Source of the DNA: DAHUYF01 sp035945115
GTDB taxonomy: Bacteria > Pseudomonadota > Alphaproteobacteria > ATCC43930 > CGMCC-115725
Assembly: GCA_035945115.1 (NCBI GenBank)
Contig: DASZAN010000194.1
Coordinates: forward strand, 37,633 to 101,632
DNA: 64,000 nt
Direction of reading: 5' to 3'
Below, one piece after another: positions 1 to 9,200 of this stretch (positions within the stretch are counted from its first letter, which is position 1; the number at the start of each line of letters is the position of its first letter). The position numbers were made by a program, and so were the translations under genes. The notes below the pieces were generated by a model. That model was not told the DNA's origin, ran no database searches, and was given only the letters and a program-made list of their open reading frames with translations.

Positions 1-1638
1 AAGCCCGGCGAAGGCGGCCAGCTTCCCGGCATCAAGGTCACCGAGATGCTGGCGAAGCTCCGCCACTCGACGCCGGGCGTGACGCTGGTGTCACCGCCGC
101 CGCATCATGACATCTATTCGATCGAGGATCTGGCGCAGCTCATCTACGATCTGAAGCAGATCAACCCCGACGCCAAGGTCTGCGTGAAGCTGGTGGCGCG
201 CTCTGGCATCGGCACCGTCGCCGCCGGCGTCGCCAAGGCGAAAGCCGATGTCATTCTCGTTTCCGGCCACAGCGGCGGCACCGGCGCGAGCCCGCAATCC
301 TCGATCAAGCATGCCGGTATCCCCTGGGAAATGGGTCTCTCCGAGGTGCACCAGGTGCTGGTGCTGAACCGGCTTCGCCACCGCGTGCGGCTCCGCGTCG
401 ACGGCGGCATCAAGACCGGACGCGATATCGTCATTGCCGCGCTGCTCGGTGCCGAGGAATACGGCCTCGGCACCGCCTCGCTCGTCGCCATGGGATGCCT
501 CCTGGTGCGGCAGTGCCATTCCAACACCTGCCCCGTCGGCATCTGCACGCAGGACCCGACGCTTCGCGCGAAATTCGCGGGCACGCCGGAGAAGGTCGTC
601 AACCTCTTCAGCTTCGTCGCCGAGGAGGTGCGCGAGATCCTGGCGTCGCTCGGCGCGCGCACCCTCAACGAGGTGATCGGCCGCACCGAGCTTTTGGCGC
701 AAGTGAATCGCGGCAGCCCGCGTCTCGACGATCTCGATTTGAATCCGATCCTGGCGCAGGCCGATCCCGGCGAATATCCGCGCTATTGCACGCTCGCGGG
801 GCGAAACGAGGTGCCCGACACGCTCGATGCGCAGATGATCAAGGATGCGCACGCGCTCTTCGAGGCGGGCGAGAAGATGCAGCTCACCTACAGCGTCCGC
901 AACACGCATCGCGCCGTGGGCGCGCGCATCTCCTCGATGATCACGCGCCGCTTCGGCATGACCGGCTTGCAGCCGGGCCATATCACCGTGCGGCTCCGCG
1001 GCTCGGCGGGTCAGTCGCTGGGTGCCTTTGCGGTGCAGGGCCTCCGGCTCGAAGTGTTCGGCGATGCCAACGACTATGTCGGCAAAGGGCTTTCCGGCGG
1101 CACGATCGTCGTGCGGCCGATGGTCTCGAGCCCGCTCCTCGCGCATCAGAACGCGATTGTCGGCAACACCGTGCTCTATGGCGCTACCGCCGGGAAGCTT
1201 TTCGCCGCCGGTCAGGCTGGCGAGCGCTTGGCCGTCCGCAATTCCGGCGCCGCGCTCGTCGTCGAAGGCGCGGGCGCCAACGGCTGCGAGTACATGACGG
1301 GCGGCACGGCGGTGATCCTCGGGCCTGTCGGCGACAACTTCGCCGCCGGCATGACCGGCGGGATGGCGTTCGTCTACGATCCCGGCGAGGAGTTCCCGGC
1401 GCGCGTCAATAGCGAGACGGTGATCTGGCAGCGCCTCGCCTCGCCCTATTGGGAGGCGCGGCTGTGTGGTCTCATCGAGGAGCATCTTCGCGAGACGCAG
1501 TCGCGCTTCGCGCAACAGCTCTTCGCGGACTGGCCGCGCGAACGCGAACGCTTCTGGCAGGTGGTGCCGAAGGAAATGCTGACGCGCCTCCCCGAGCCGC
1601 TGACGCACGCCGAGCCACAAGCCGCGGCGGGTGATTAG
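1..1638 (+). CDS. gltB: Glutamate synthase large subunit, C-terminal part (5' end outside window)
   Basis: The frame is open from base 1, so this is the last 545 residues of a protein normally about 1500 long. GltB transfers the glutamine amide to 2-oxoglutarate in ammonium assimilation. The sequence starts in the FMN-binding synthase domain (KPGEGGQLPG, then SGHSGGTGASP and the DGGIKTGRD phosphate-binding region). The cysteine cluster CHSNTCPVGIC for the 3Fe-4S centre follows. The last third is the GXGXG beta-helix domain (for example GKGLSGGTIVV and GGTAVILG). The stop at 1638 is followed directly by csaA. No gltD small subunit is seen downstream, so it must lie upstream of the window or elsewhere. 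The identification is secure. Confidence 0.97.
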   Translation, partial: KPGEGGQLPGIKVTEMLAKLRHSTPGVTLVSPPPHHDIYSIEDLAQLIYDLKQINPDAKVCVKLVARSGIGTVAAGVAKAKADVILVSGHSGGTGASPQSSIKHAGIPWEMGLSEVHQVLVLNRLRHRVRLRVDGGIKTGRDIVIAALLGAEEYGLGTASLVAMGCLLVRQCHSNTCPVGICTQDPTLRAKFAGTPEKVVNLFSFVAEEVREILASLGARTLNEVIGRTELLAQVNRGSPRLDDLDLNPILAQADPGEYPRYCTLAGRNEVPDTLDAQMIKDAHALFEAGEKMQLTYSVRNTHRAVGARISSMITRRFGMTGLQPGHITVRLRGSAGQSLGAFAVQGLRLEVFGDANDYVGKGLSGGTIVVRPMVSSPLLAHQNAIVGNTVLYGATAGKLFAAGQAGERLAVRNSGAALVVEGAGANGCEYMTGGTAVILGPVGDNFAAGMTGGMAFVYDPGEEFPARVNSETVIWQRLASPYWEARLCGLIEEHLRETQSRFAQQLFADWPRERERFWQVVPKEMLTRLPEPLTHAEPQAAAGD

Positions 1639-1690
1639 GCCGAAGCGACGGGACGTGGTATTCGTTTCTCGGACCTGCTCCTATCCGATC

Positions 1691-2023
1691 ATGATCACCT
1701 ACGACGATTTCACCAAGGTGGACATTCGCGTCGGCACCATCGTCAAGGCGGAGGCTTTCCCAGAGGCACGCCGGCCTGCCTTGAAGCTCGCCATAGACTT
1801 CGGTCCGACGATTGGGACCAAGAGGAGTTCGGCGCAGCTTACCGTCCACTACACGCCCGAGAGTTTGGTGGGGCGCCAGGTGGCAGCGGTCGTGAACTTC
1901 CCGCCGCGGCAGATCGGCCCCTTCATGTCCGAGGTCCTGGTCCTGGGCTTTCCCGACGAAACCGGTGCGGTCGTGCTCATCGAGCCGTCGCACGCGGTGC
2001 CCAACGGCGGCAAGCTCTTCTGA
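1691..2023 (+). CDS. csaA: CsaA-type tRNA-binding-domain chaperone
   Basis: This 110-residue protein consists of a single tRNA-binding (EMAP/OB-fold) domain. The N-terminus FTKVDIRVGTIVKAE, the core IGTKRSSAQLT, and the late motif VNFPPRQIGPFMSEVLVLG are typical of the CsaA family. CsaA proteins are small homodimeric export-related chaperones that can also bind tRNA. The frame continues upstream to an ATG at 1631, inside the gltB stop region. The ATG at 1691 was preferred because it gives the normal family length and N-terminus. No strong Shine-Dalgarno sequence is visible before it. It is co-directional with gltB and the FzlA-like gene, with short gaps. The family is secure; the exact cellular role is inferred. 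Confidence 0.9.
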   Translation: MITYDDFTKVDIRVGTIVKAEAFPEARRPALKLAIDFGPTIGTKRSSAQLTVHYTPESLVGRQVAAVVNFPPRQIGPFMSEVLVLGFPDETGAVVLIEPSHAVPNGGKLF

Positions 2024-2084
2024 TTTTTCGTGCGCAACGGCGCCGATGCATGAGCGGCACCGGTCGGGTAAACTGTCGGCGCCC

Positions 2085-2753
2085 ATGCGTCTCCTCTATC
2101 ATCTCCCGCTCTCGCCGGCCTCGCGCAAGATCCGCATCGTGCTGCAGGAGAAGACGCTCGACTTCACCCTCAAGGTGGAGAAGACCTGGGAGCGGCGGCC
2201 CGAGTTCCTCGCGCTCAATCCCGCCGGCGATGTGCCGGTGCTGATCGAACCCGACGGCACGGTACTCGCCGAATCCTCGGCGATCGCCGAATATGTCGAC
2301 GAGGTCTATCGCGAGCGGCTGCTCCTCGGCATCAACCCCGTCGATCGCGCCGAGGTGCGACGCCTCGTCGCCTGGTTCGACGTCAAGATGAATCATGAGG
2401 TGACGGAGAACCTGGTCGGCGAGAAGCTGATGAAGCGTCTGCTCGGCATCGGCCAGCCCAACTCCGCGGCGATCCGCGCCGGCAAGGCCAACATCGGCTA
2501 CCACCTCGACTATATCGGCTATCTCATCGAGCGGCGGCGCTGGCTCGCCGGCGACCATTTCTCGCTCGCCGACATCGCCGCGGCGGCGCATCTCTCGGCC
2601 ATCGACTATCTGGGCGACGTCCCCTGGGAGGCGCATGAGCCCGCCAAGGAATGGTATGCGCGGGTCAAGTCGCGGCCGAGCTTCCGTCCCATCCTTGCCG
2701 ATCACATTCCGGGCATGGCGCCGCCGCCGCACTACGCCGATCTCGATTTTTAA
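2085..2753 (+). CDS. fzlA: FzlA-like glutathione S-transferase-fold protein
   Basis: This 222-residue protein has an N-terminal thioredoxin-like GST domain (MRLLYHLPLSPASRKIRIVL, then NPAGDVPVLIEPDG and the ESSAIAEYVDE glutathione-site region). A helical C-terminal GST domain includes WLAGDHFSLADIAAAAHL. The start LLYHLPLSPASRK and the C-terminal end HYADLDF closely resemble alphaproteobacterial FzlA, a GST-fold partner of FtsZ needed for constriction in Caulobacter. The open frame extends upstream into csaA, but the ATG at 2085 gives the normal N-terminus. Assignment as FzlA rather than a generic GST comes from remembered family similarity, so it is good but not certain. The catalytic glutathione activity may be absent in this subfamily. 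Confidence 0.8.
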   Translation: MRLLYHLPLSPASRKIRIVLQEKTLDFTLKVEKTWERRPEFLALNPAGDVPVLIEPDGTVLAESSAIAEYVDEVYRERLLLGINPVDRAEVRRLVAWFDVKMNHEVTENLVGEKLMKRLLGIGQPNSAAIRAGKANIGYHLDYIGYLIERRRWLAGDHFSLADIAAAAHLSAIDYLGDVPWEAHEPAKEWYARVKSRPSFRPILADHIPGMAPPPHYADLDF

Positions 2754-2858
2754 TCTAGGCCGCGTACTCACAAACCCGTTAGCGTGATGCGACAACGGCC
2801 ACGTCCACTTTGCCCCGTCAGCTAGCGACCAAGTGCAAGCCGCGGCGCAACATGGCGC

Positions 2859-2882
2859 GATGTGCCAATAGGCGAAATCGCC
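2859..2882. repeat. Short conserved segment just 3' of orphan SBP gene (copy 1)
   Basis: A 24-nt stretch immediately beyond the stop of the first substrate-binding-protein gene matches 62693-62716 with a single mismatch, and there it sits in the same place relative to the paralogous gene. It contains the core GTGCCAATAGGCGA. It shows that the duplicated unit includes 3' flanking sequence. It could belong to a transcript-end structure, but no T-rich terminator is visible. Confidence 0.7.
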
Positions 2883-2885
2883 CCG

Positions 2886-3890
2886 CTACTCGATTACCTC
2901 GTCGGCAAGCGCGAGGATCGACTGCGGGATGGTGAGGCCGAGCGCCTTCGCGGTATTCGCGTTGACGGTCAACTCGAATTTCATCGGTTGATAGAACGGG
3001 ATGTCGCCGGGCTTCGCGCCCTTGAGAATCTGATCAACTTGATCGGCCGCGTGGCGATAATGCTCCGGAAAGTCGGACCCGTAAGACAGAAGCCCGCCGA
3101 TGTCGGTCCAGTCGCGACCCCCATTCCCATAAATTGCTGGCAATCGGTACTCCGCCGCGAGTTCGACGATGAGCCGCCGATTAGCAAAATTCTCGACTTG
3201 ATCACTGACGATCATTGCGTCAGCGCCTGCCGTTGCCATGGCCGTAAACACCCGGCGATACTCCGCTTCATCGAACGGAGGGGTGACCGGCGGGCCAAGG
3301 AGGGAAATCTTCAAACTTTGGGCCTGCTCCCTAAACGGCGGGATATATGGCGAGTCCCAGACAGCGGGCGAAGCGAGGTACGCCACCCACGATGCGGTCG
3401 GGACCATCTCTCGCAAAAGTGGGAGCAGCTTGAACTGTCTTGTGCCAGTATCACCCGTAACGCCGGTGATATTTCCACCCGGCCGCGCTAAGCTGGACAC
3501 AATACCAAATGCAACTGGATCGCCCCCATATCCAACGATTGGGATGGTGTTTGTCGCCGCTTTAAAATCACGCACCAACCGATATTGCAGGACAAAGATC
3601 AGATCAGGATTGCTGCGAACGACCTCACCGGCCATCTCGGTCCAATGCTCCGTCCGCCCTTCCGCGGAGTATCGCTCGACGACGAGGTTCCGCCCCTCGA
3701 TATAACCGAGCTCGCGTAGCCGCCCGAAGAATGCGCGGAAGCCCCTGCTAGTTCCCGTTTCCGTCCAATTGCCAATGGATCCGGACGGGGCAACCACAGC
3801 AATGCGATAGACTTTCGCCTTTTGCTGCGCCTGAGCATGCCCGATAGCGCTCGCCGCCAAGAGCCCAGCAATGAACCCCCGCCGGTTCAC
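2886..3890 (-). CDS. Orphan ABC transporter substrate-binding protein (ABC_sub_bind family), tandem copy 2
   Basis: This 334-residue periplasmic binding protein belongs to the ABC_sub_bind family (PF04392, TrpX-like). It has a signal peptide (MNRRGFIAGLLAASAIGHAQA) and the family hallmarks LGYIEGRNLVVERYSAEGR, SSLARPGGNITGVT and the C-terminal KPGDIPFYQPMKFEL. It starts with GTG, and the GTGA overlaps the stop of the upstream paralogue by 4 nt, so the two are translationally coupled. No ATPase or permease gene is adjacent. This family is often annotated as binding amino-acid or tryptophan-like ligands, but the ligand here cannot be deduced. Base composition looks less GC-rich than neighbouring housekeeping genes, by eye only. 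Confidence 0.9.
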   Translation of the reverse strand: MNRRGFIAGLLAASAIGHAQAQQKAKVYRIAVVAPSGSIGNWTETGTSRGFRAFFGRLRELGYIEGRNLVVERYSAEGRTEHWTEMAGEVVRSNPDLIFVLQYRLVRDFKAATNTIPIVGYGGDPVAFGIVSSLARPGGNITGVTGDTGTRQFKLLPLLREMVPTASWVAYLASPAVWDSPYIPPFREQAQSLKISLLGPPVTPPFDEAEYRRVFTAMATAGADAMIVSDQVENFANRRLIVELAAEYRLPAIYGNGGRDWTDIGGLLSYGSDFPEHYRHAADQVDQILKGAKPGDIPFYQPMKFELTVNANTAKALGLTIPQSILALADEVIE

Positions 3891-4891
3891 TCGATCACCT
3901 CGTCGGCCTGAGCGAGGAGATTGGGAGAGATTTCGATACCGAGCGCCTTGGCGGTTTTCAAATTGATGACGAAGCGGAACTTCTGCGCCTGATAGAACGG
4001 GATGTCGCCGGGCTTCGTGCCTTTGAGTATTTGATCAATCTGCTTGGCGACATGGAGAAATCGGTCCGGCAGGTCCGCTGCGTAGGCCATGAGCCCACCC
4101 GCTTGGACGACCCAGCGATACGCGTAGATGGCAGGCAAGCCATGCTTCTGGGCAAGTTCGATGATCAAGCGCAAGTGCGGGGTGTGCTCACCTTCCTCGC
4201 CGACATATACTGCTTCGACCTTCTCTTGCGCCAAGGTTGCAAAGGCACGGCGGTAAGCCGTCTCGTCTATCGGGGTGTCGAGTGGCGAGCCGATGAGGAT
4301 GATGCCTTCCTTGTCGCACGCCTCTTTGAGCACCGCGGCACCGCGCTGGCCGAATGGTGTCGGTGTGACAAGCAACCCCACGCGAGACAATGTGGGGATG
4401 GCCGCTTTCAAGAGGCTAAGGCGCTTGCTCCAGACTTCCAAACCGGCATCGCTCGCGACGCCCGTGATGTTTCCCCCTGGATGCGCCAAGCTCGACGTAA
4501 TTCCAAGGGCAATCGGATCGCCGACGTCTCCAACGAGAGGGATCGTCGTCGTTTGGGCTTTGAACTCGAGCATCAAATTGGAAGCAGTCACCAGGACGAG
4601 TTCCGGGCTCCCGCGCAGGACATCACTGACGAGCTTTCCGTACTCCTTCGAGCGCCCTCCTCCGAAATATCGCTCGACCATGAGGTTTTGCCCTTCGACA
4701 TAGCCGAGCCGCCGAAGCTCTCCGAATAAGACACGATAGTTCTCGGCTCCCGTCTCGCTCATTTGAGCGATTGGCACTCCGCCGCTGACCATGGCGATGC
4801 GATGGACCTTCGAGGTCTGAGCGCAAACGTACCAGGGGTGGCTCGCCGCAACCCCACAGCCAAGGAGCCAAAGGAAATCGCGCCGCCTCAT
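3887..4891 (-). CDS. Orphan ABC transporter substrate-binding protein (ABC_sub_bind family), tandem copy 1
   Basis: This 334-residue paralogue is the first gene of the tandem pair. It begins MRRRDFLWLLGCGVAASHPW, a signal peptide with an arginine-rich start resembling a Tat signal. It shares the family blocks LGYVEGQNLMVERYFGGGR, SSLAHPGGNITGVA, KPGDIPFYQAQKFRF and the C-terminal end ADEVIE. A strong purine-rich ribosome binding site (GGGAGGGGA) lies just before ATG 4891. Its upstream region (4892-4985) is conserved in front of a third copy at 63703. No cognate permease or ATPase is nearby, so it must share a distant transporter or act in sensing. The C-terminal block AKALGIEISPNLLAQADEVI is identical to that of the 62.7 kb copy. 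Confidence 0.9.
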   Translation of the reverse strand: MRRRDFLWLLGCGVAASHPWYVCAQTSKVHRIAMVSGGVPIAQMSETGAENYRVLFGELRRLGYVEGQNLMVERYFGGGRSKEYGKLVSDVLRGSPELVLVTASNLMLEFKAQTTTIPLVGDVGDPIALGITSSLAHPGGNITGVASDAGLEVWSKRLSLLKAAIPTLSRVGLLVTPTPFGQRGAAVLKEACDKEGIILIGSPLDTPIDETAYRRAFATLAQEKVEAVYVGEEGEHTPHLRLIIELAQKHGLPAIYAYRWVVQAGGLMAYAADLPDRFLHVAKQIDQILKGTKPGDIPFYQAQKFRFVINLKTAKALGIEISPNLLAQADEVIE

Positions 4892-4985
4892 GTGTCCCCT
4901 CCCTCCCCTGAGCGGCGGGAACCTAGCTGCGCCTAGACGCTATTCTATCACTTCGGCGTCGGGCGGGTGTGAGAAACGTCACAGA
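4892..4985 (-). promoter_or_regulatory. Conserved upstream region of SBP tandem (putative promoter, copy 1)
   Basis: Read on the minus strand, this region carries the block CTGTGACGTTT (around 4974-4984), then TGATAGAATAGC (4939-4950), then GCGCAGCTAGGTTC, then the ribosome binding site. The same blocks occur in the same order upstream of the paralogue at 63703. TGATAGAAT fits an extended -10 element (TGN plus TAGAAT) about 48 nt before the start codon. The spacing to the TGTGACG block differs between the copies, so that block is unlikely to be a simple -35. The conservation is seen directly; promoter function is inferred. Confidence 0.5.
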
Positions 4986-5306
4986 CTGCTCGTTCTTTCG
5001 GCCCTAGGCGCGCACGAGTACAGCCGCCCCTAGCGATGTCTCCGTTGGGTCATTTTCGACCAATTCAGCGAGGCTTGTCGGCTGGTTGATGTCCGTTTTG
5101 CCCCGCGACCACCGAAGCTGGGGAGGGCCAGGAGCGTTGCGGTTTGGCGGGACGCGATGATTAAACCCCCAACCTGGCGGCTCGAATCATGCGCGATGAA
5201 CTTGCAGCCAACTACCTGGCCGTCGTCGAGCTTGCGTCAAACAGGCTATGACGACGCGCTAATGGGTGCACGCCCCAGAATTGGTCCCGTTCAGGTGGAA
5301 AGGGAT

Positions 5307-5396
5307 CGTCATTGCGAGCGGAGCGAAGCAATTCAGTCTTGCAGCAGGTCGCGCGTTTCTGGATTGCTTCGTCGGCGTCGCCTCCTCGCAACGACG
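5307..5396. repeat. Imperfect inverted repeat resembling the CGTCATTGCGAGCG interspersed repeat class
   Basis: The left arm (5307-5336) begins CGTCATTGCGAGCGGAGCGA. The right arm (5359-5396) begins CTGGATTGCTTCGTCG and ends CTCGCAACGACG. Together they form a long imperfect hairpin around a 22-nt centre. The arms match the CGTCATTGCGAGCG / CTGGATTGCTTCG interspersed palindromic repeats known from many bacterial genomes, including Alphaproteobacteria. It sits in a 524-bp gene-poor stretch (4892-5415) between the SBP pair and the TPR gene, just past the 3' end of the latter. I find no convincing second full copy in this window. Open frames crossing this stretch look spurious. Confidence 0.75.
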
Positions 5397-5415
5397 CTGC
5401 TCTAAACGAGAGCGC

Positions 5416-6243
5416 TCACTGAGTCTTCTCGGATGAACCGCCGGATTTTTCCTTGTCGGCCTTGCCGAGCTTCGCGAGGTTGAGCTTTGCCGCCTTGGCG
5501 GCGGGCGTGTCGGGAGCGAGCTTGGTCACGCTCTGCCAATCCTGCCGCGCGCCTGCCGCATCGCCTTTGAGGCGCCGCACATTGCCGCGCTCGAGCAAGC
5601 CCAGTGCGTTGTTGGGCGTGATCGCGAGGCCGCGTTCGATATCCTCGAGCGCGAGGTCGAGGGCGTCGACGGCGCGATAGGCCGAGGCGCGATAGATATA
5701 GGCCTCGGCGTTCTTGGGCGCGATATCGATGGCGCGATTGAGGTCGTCGATCGCGTCCCAATATTGCTTCAGCGCCGCAAAGGCCTGAGCACGATCGATG
5801 AAGAGCTCGGCATCATCGCCCTTGAAGGCGATGGCCGCGTCAAAGGCGGCCTTGGCGCGCGCGCCCTCGCCGGCATCGAGCCAGGACTGTCCCGCCTGGT
5901 CGAGCGTGATCGCGCGCTGCTCGGCGGGCATGCCCATCATGGCCGCGGCCAGCTCCTCGAAGCGCTTCGCCGCAGCGGCGTAATCCTTGAGGATGAAGAG
6001 CGCCATGGCGATGCAGTGATCCGCCCAGAAGCCGCCGCCCTGCTCGCGCCATTGCTTCGCCTTCTCGAGCCCCTCCTTCGGGTGCTGCCGGGCAAAGGCG
6101 ACACAACGGTCGTGCAGCGTGTTCAGAGCATCCTCGTTGATGCGCTGCGCCAGCGCCGGCGCCGCCCATCCGGCAGCGAGCGACGAGACAACCACCGAAA
6201 GGACGAGGAAGGCCGCGGAGTTACTCGCCGGGCTGCGTGACAT
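5416..6243 (-). CDS. Periplasmic TPR-repeat protein
   Basis: This 275-residue protein has an N-terminal signal sequence (hydrophobic run AAFLVLSVVVSSLAAGWA ending in an ALAQ-type cleavage site). Several tetratricopeptide repeats follow, seen as AELFIDRAQAFAALKQYWDA, then NAEAYIYRASAYRAVDALDL, then NALGLLERGNVRRLKGDAAG. A charged Lys/Ser-rich tail closes the protein. The frame extends 24 codons upstream, but ATG 6243 places a proper signal peptide first. The start overlaps the 3' end of the RND gene by 23 nt, so it is probably the third gene of that operon. TPR domains mediate protein-protein contacts; a role with the efflux pump is only suggested by position. Confidence 0.8.
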   Translation of the reverse strand: MSRSPASNSAAFLVLSVVVSSLAAGWAAPALAQRINEDALNTLHDRCVAFARQHPKEGLEKAKQWREQGGGFWADHCIAMALFILKDYAAAAKRFEELAAAMMGMPAEQRAITLDQAGQSWLDAGEGARAKAAFDAAIAFKGDDAELFIDRAQAFAALKQYWDAIDDLNRAIDIAPKNAEAYIYRASAYRAVDALDLALEDIERGLAITPNNALGLLERGNVRRLKGDAAGARQDWQSVTKLAPDTPAAKAAKLNLAKLGKADKEKSGGSSEKTQ

Positions 6244-9200
6244 GAGGCTCGTGCAAGGACGGGGCGTCCACGGCGACGGCGGCGCGCGGACGGAACATTT
6301 GTCGGGCGCGCTCAAGGTAGAGATAGATGACCGGCGTGATAAAGAGCGTCAGCATCTGCGAGACGATGAGGCCGCCGACGACGGCAACGCCGAGCGGGCG
6401 GCGGAGCTCCGAGCCCGCGCCGAAGCCGATGGCGATCGGCAACGCGCCCATGATGGCGGCCATGGTCGTCATCATGATCGGCCGGAACCGCAGCAGGCAG
6501 GCGTCGAAGATCGCCCGCTCCGGCGCTTCGCCGTTGCGCTGTCGTTCGAGCGCGAAATCGATCATCATGATCGCATTCTTCTTGACGATGCCGATCAGCA
6601 TGACGATGCCGATGATGGCGATAACGCTCAGATCCATGCGGAAGAGCATCAGCGTCAGCAGCGCGCCCAATCCCGCTGCCGGCAAGCCCGAAAGAATCGT
6701 GATCGGATGGATGAAGCTCTCATAGAGAACGCCCAGCACCATGTAGATCACCAGCACGGCGGCGATGAGCAGCAAACCCTGGCCCTTGAGCGAGTCCTGG
6801 AAGACTTGCGCCGTCCCCTGGAAGCCGGTGCTGATGGTTTGCGGCAGATTGACCTGCCGCTCGACGCTGCGGATCGCCTCGACCGCTTCGCCAAGCGAGA
6901 CGCCTGGCGCGAGATTGAAGGAGAGGGTCACGGAAGGTAATTGGCCCTGGTGATTGACCGTGACCGGCCCCACCCCCGAGGTCCAATGGGCGATGGCGTC
7001 GAGCGGGATCGCCGTGCCGGAGCGGCTCTTCAGATAGATGCGCGATAGATCCATCGGGTCCTGCTGATAGCGCGGATCAGCCTCGACGATCACCTGGTAG
7101 TCGTTGGTCGGCGCATAGATCGTGTTGACTTGGCGGAAGGCGAAAGCGCTATAGAAAGTGTTGCGCACCTGATCGATGGTGATGCCGAGCTGCGAAGCCT
7201 TGTCGCGGTCGATATCGATGATCGCCAGCCGATTCAACAACTGCAGGTCGGAATTGACGTCGAGCACGCCGGGAATCTGCGCAAGGCGCTCCTGCATCAG
7301 CGGGCCGTAGTGGTAGAGCTCGTCCGGGTCGGGGCCCTGGACGGTGTACTGGTATTGAGCGAGCGTCAGGCGGCCGCCAAGCTGAATGTTTTGCAGTGGC
7401 TGGAAGAAGGTGCGTATGCCCGGCACCTTCGCCACCTTGGGCCGCAGCTCCTGAATGATGTCGTTGGCGGAGCGCTTGCGCTGATCGAACGGCCTCAGCT
7501 GCACGAAGAAGCGGCCGCGGTTGGGTGCGGGGCTGAAGCCAGTAGCGCCGATGAAGGAAATGACGTCCTGCACGTCGGGATCGGCGCGCACGATGTCCAC
7601 GACCTGCTTCTGGTGCTCCGCCAGAGCCTGGAACGAGATGTCCTGCGCCGCCTCAGTGAAGGCGAAGAGCTGGCCGGCATCCTCGATCGGGAAGAATCCC
7701 TTCGGCATCTTGTAGAAGAGCCAACCCGTCGCCACCAGCGAAAGCAGCGTCACCACCAAGGTGGCGAACCGCCACGATAGCACGAGGCGCAACCCCCTCT
7801 CGTAGCCGCGCAGCATGCCCGTGAACATCGCTTCGGAGGCACGGTAGAAGACGTTGTGCTTGACGTTGTGGTCGATCGACTTGAGGACGCGCGAGCACAA
7901 CATCGGCGTCAAGGTCAGCGACACCAGACCCGAGATCAGGATGGTCATGCTGATGGTGACGGCGAATTCGCGGAAGACGCGGCCAACGACGCCGCTCATG
8001 AATAGCACGGGAATGAACACTGCCACCAACGAGAGGGTGATCGACACGATGGTGAAGGCGATCTCGCGCGAGCCGCGGAACGCCGCGTCGATGACGCGCT
8101 CGCCATTCTCGATGTGACGGACGATGTTCTCAAGCATGACGATGGCGTCGTCGACGACGAAGCCCACCGAGAGCGTCAGCGCCATCAGCGAGAGATTGTC
8201 GATCGAATAGCCCAGTACATACATGCCGGCGAAGGTGCCGATCACCGAGACCGGCAGTGCCAGCGCCGGAATGAGGGTCGCCGTGACGTTGCGCAAAAAG
8301 ATGAAGATCACCAGCACGACCAGGACAACCGTGATCATGAGCGTGAACTGCACGTCGTCGACCGACTGACGGATCGAGACCGACCGGTCGTTCAGCACCT
8401 CGAGATTGATGGAGGGTGGAATCTGCTGGCGGAAGCGGGGCAGCAGCGACTTGACGCTGTCCACCACCTCGACGGTGTTGGCGTCAGGCTGGCGCAGTAC
8501 CGCCAACACGATGCCGCGCCGCCCGTTGTACCAACCCGCGACCTTTGTGTTCTCAACGCTGTCGACGGGCGTGGCGACATCGCTGAGCCGCACTGGCGCA
8601 CCGTTGCGGTAGGCGACAATGACGGGGCGATAGTCTGCCGCATGCGGCAGCGTGCCGGTCGCCTCGATCGTGAAGCTCTGATGCGGACCATCGAGCGTGC
8701 CCACCGGCGTATTCGAGTTGGCGCCCGCGACGGCAGCGATCAAATCGTCGAAGCTCAGCCCCTTGGCGGCGAGCGCCGCCGGATCGACTTGGATGCGGAC
8801 GGCGAATTTCTGCGCGCCGAACACCTGCACCTGCGCCACGCCCGGCAAGGTGCCGATCTGCTCGGCGAGCAGGGTCTCGGCGAATTCGTCCACTTGGTAA
8901 AGCGGCAGGGTCTCGGAATTGAGCGAGAGATAGATCACCGGCGAATCCGCCGGATTGACCTTCTGGAAGCTCGGTGGTGTCGGCATTTCCGACGGCGGCG
9001 GCAGCTTCCGTGCCGCCACCGTCATTGCGGACTGCACATCGAGCGCCGCGCCGTCGATGTTGCGGTCCAAATCGAACTGCATCGTGATCGTGCTGACGCC
9101 CTGGCCGCTCGTCGACACCATCGAATCGAGACCGGCGATGGTCGAGAACTGGCGCTCGAGCGGGGTCGCCACCGACGACGCCATGGTCTCGGGACTCGCG

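Noticed and set aside
91..1620. A 509-codon open frame on the minus strand inside gltB
   Set aside because: It is a shadow frame produced by high GC and codon bias. gltB is certain from motifs, and the antisense product has no recognisable family and extreme composition.
5157..5405. An 82-codon frame across the interspersed repeat
   Set aside because: It reads through the inverted repeat and lacks a ribosome binding site and codon bias. Probably not a gene.
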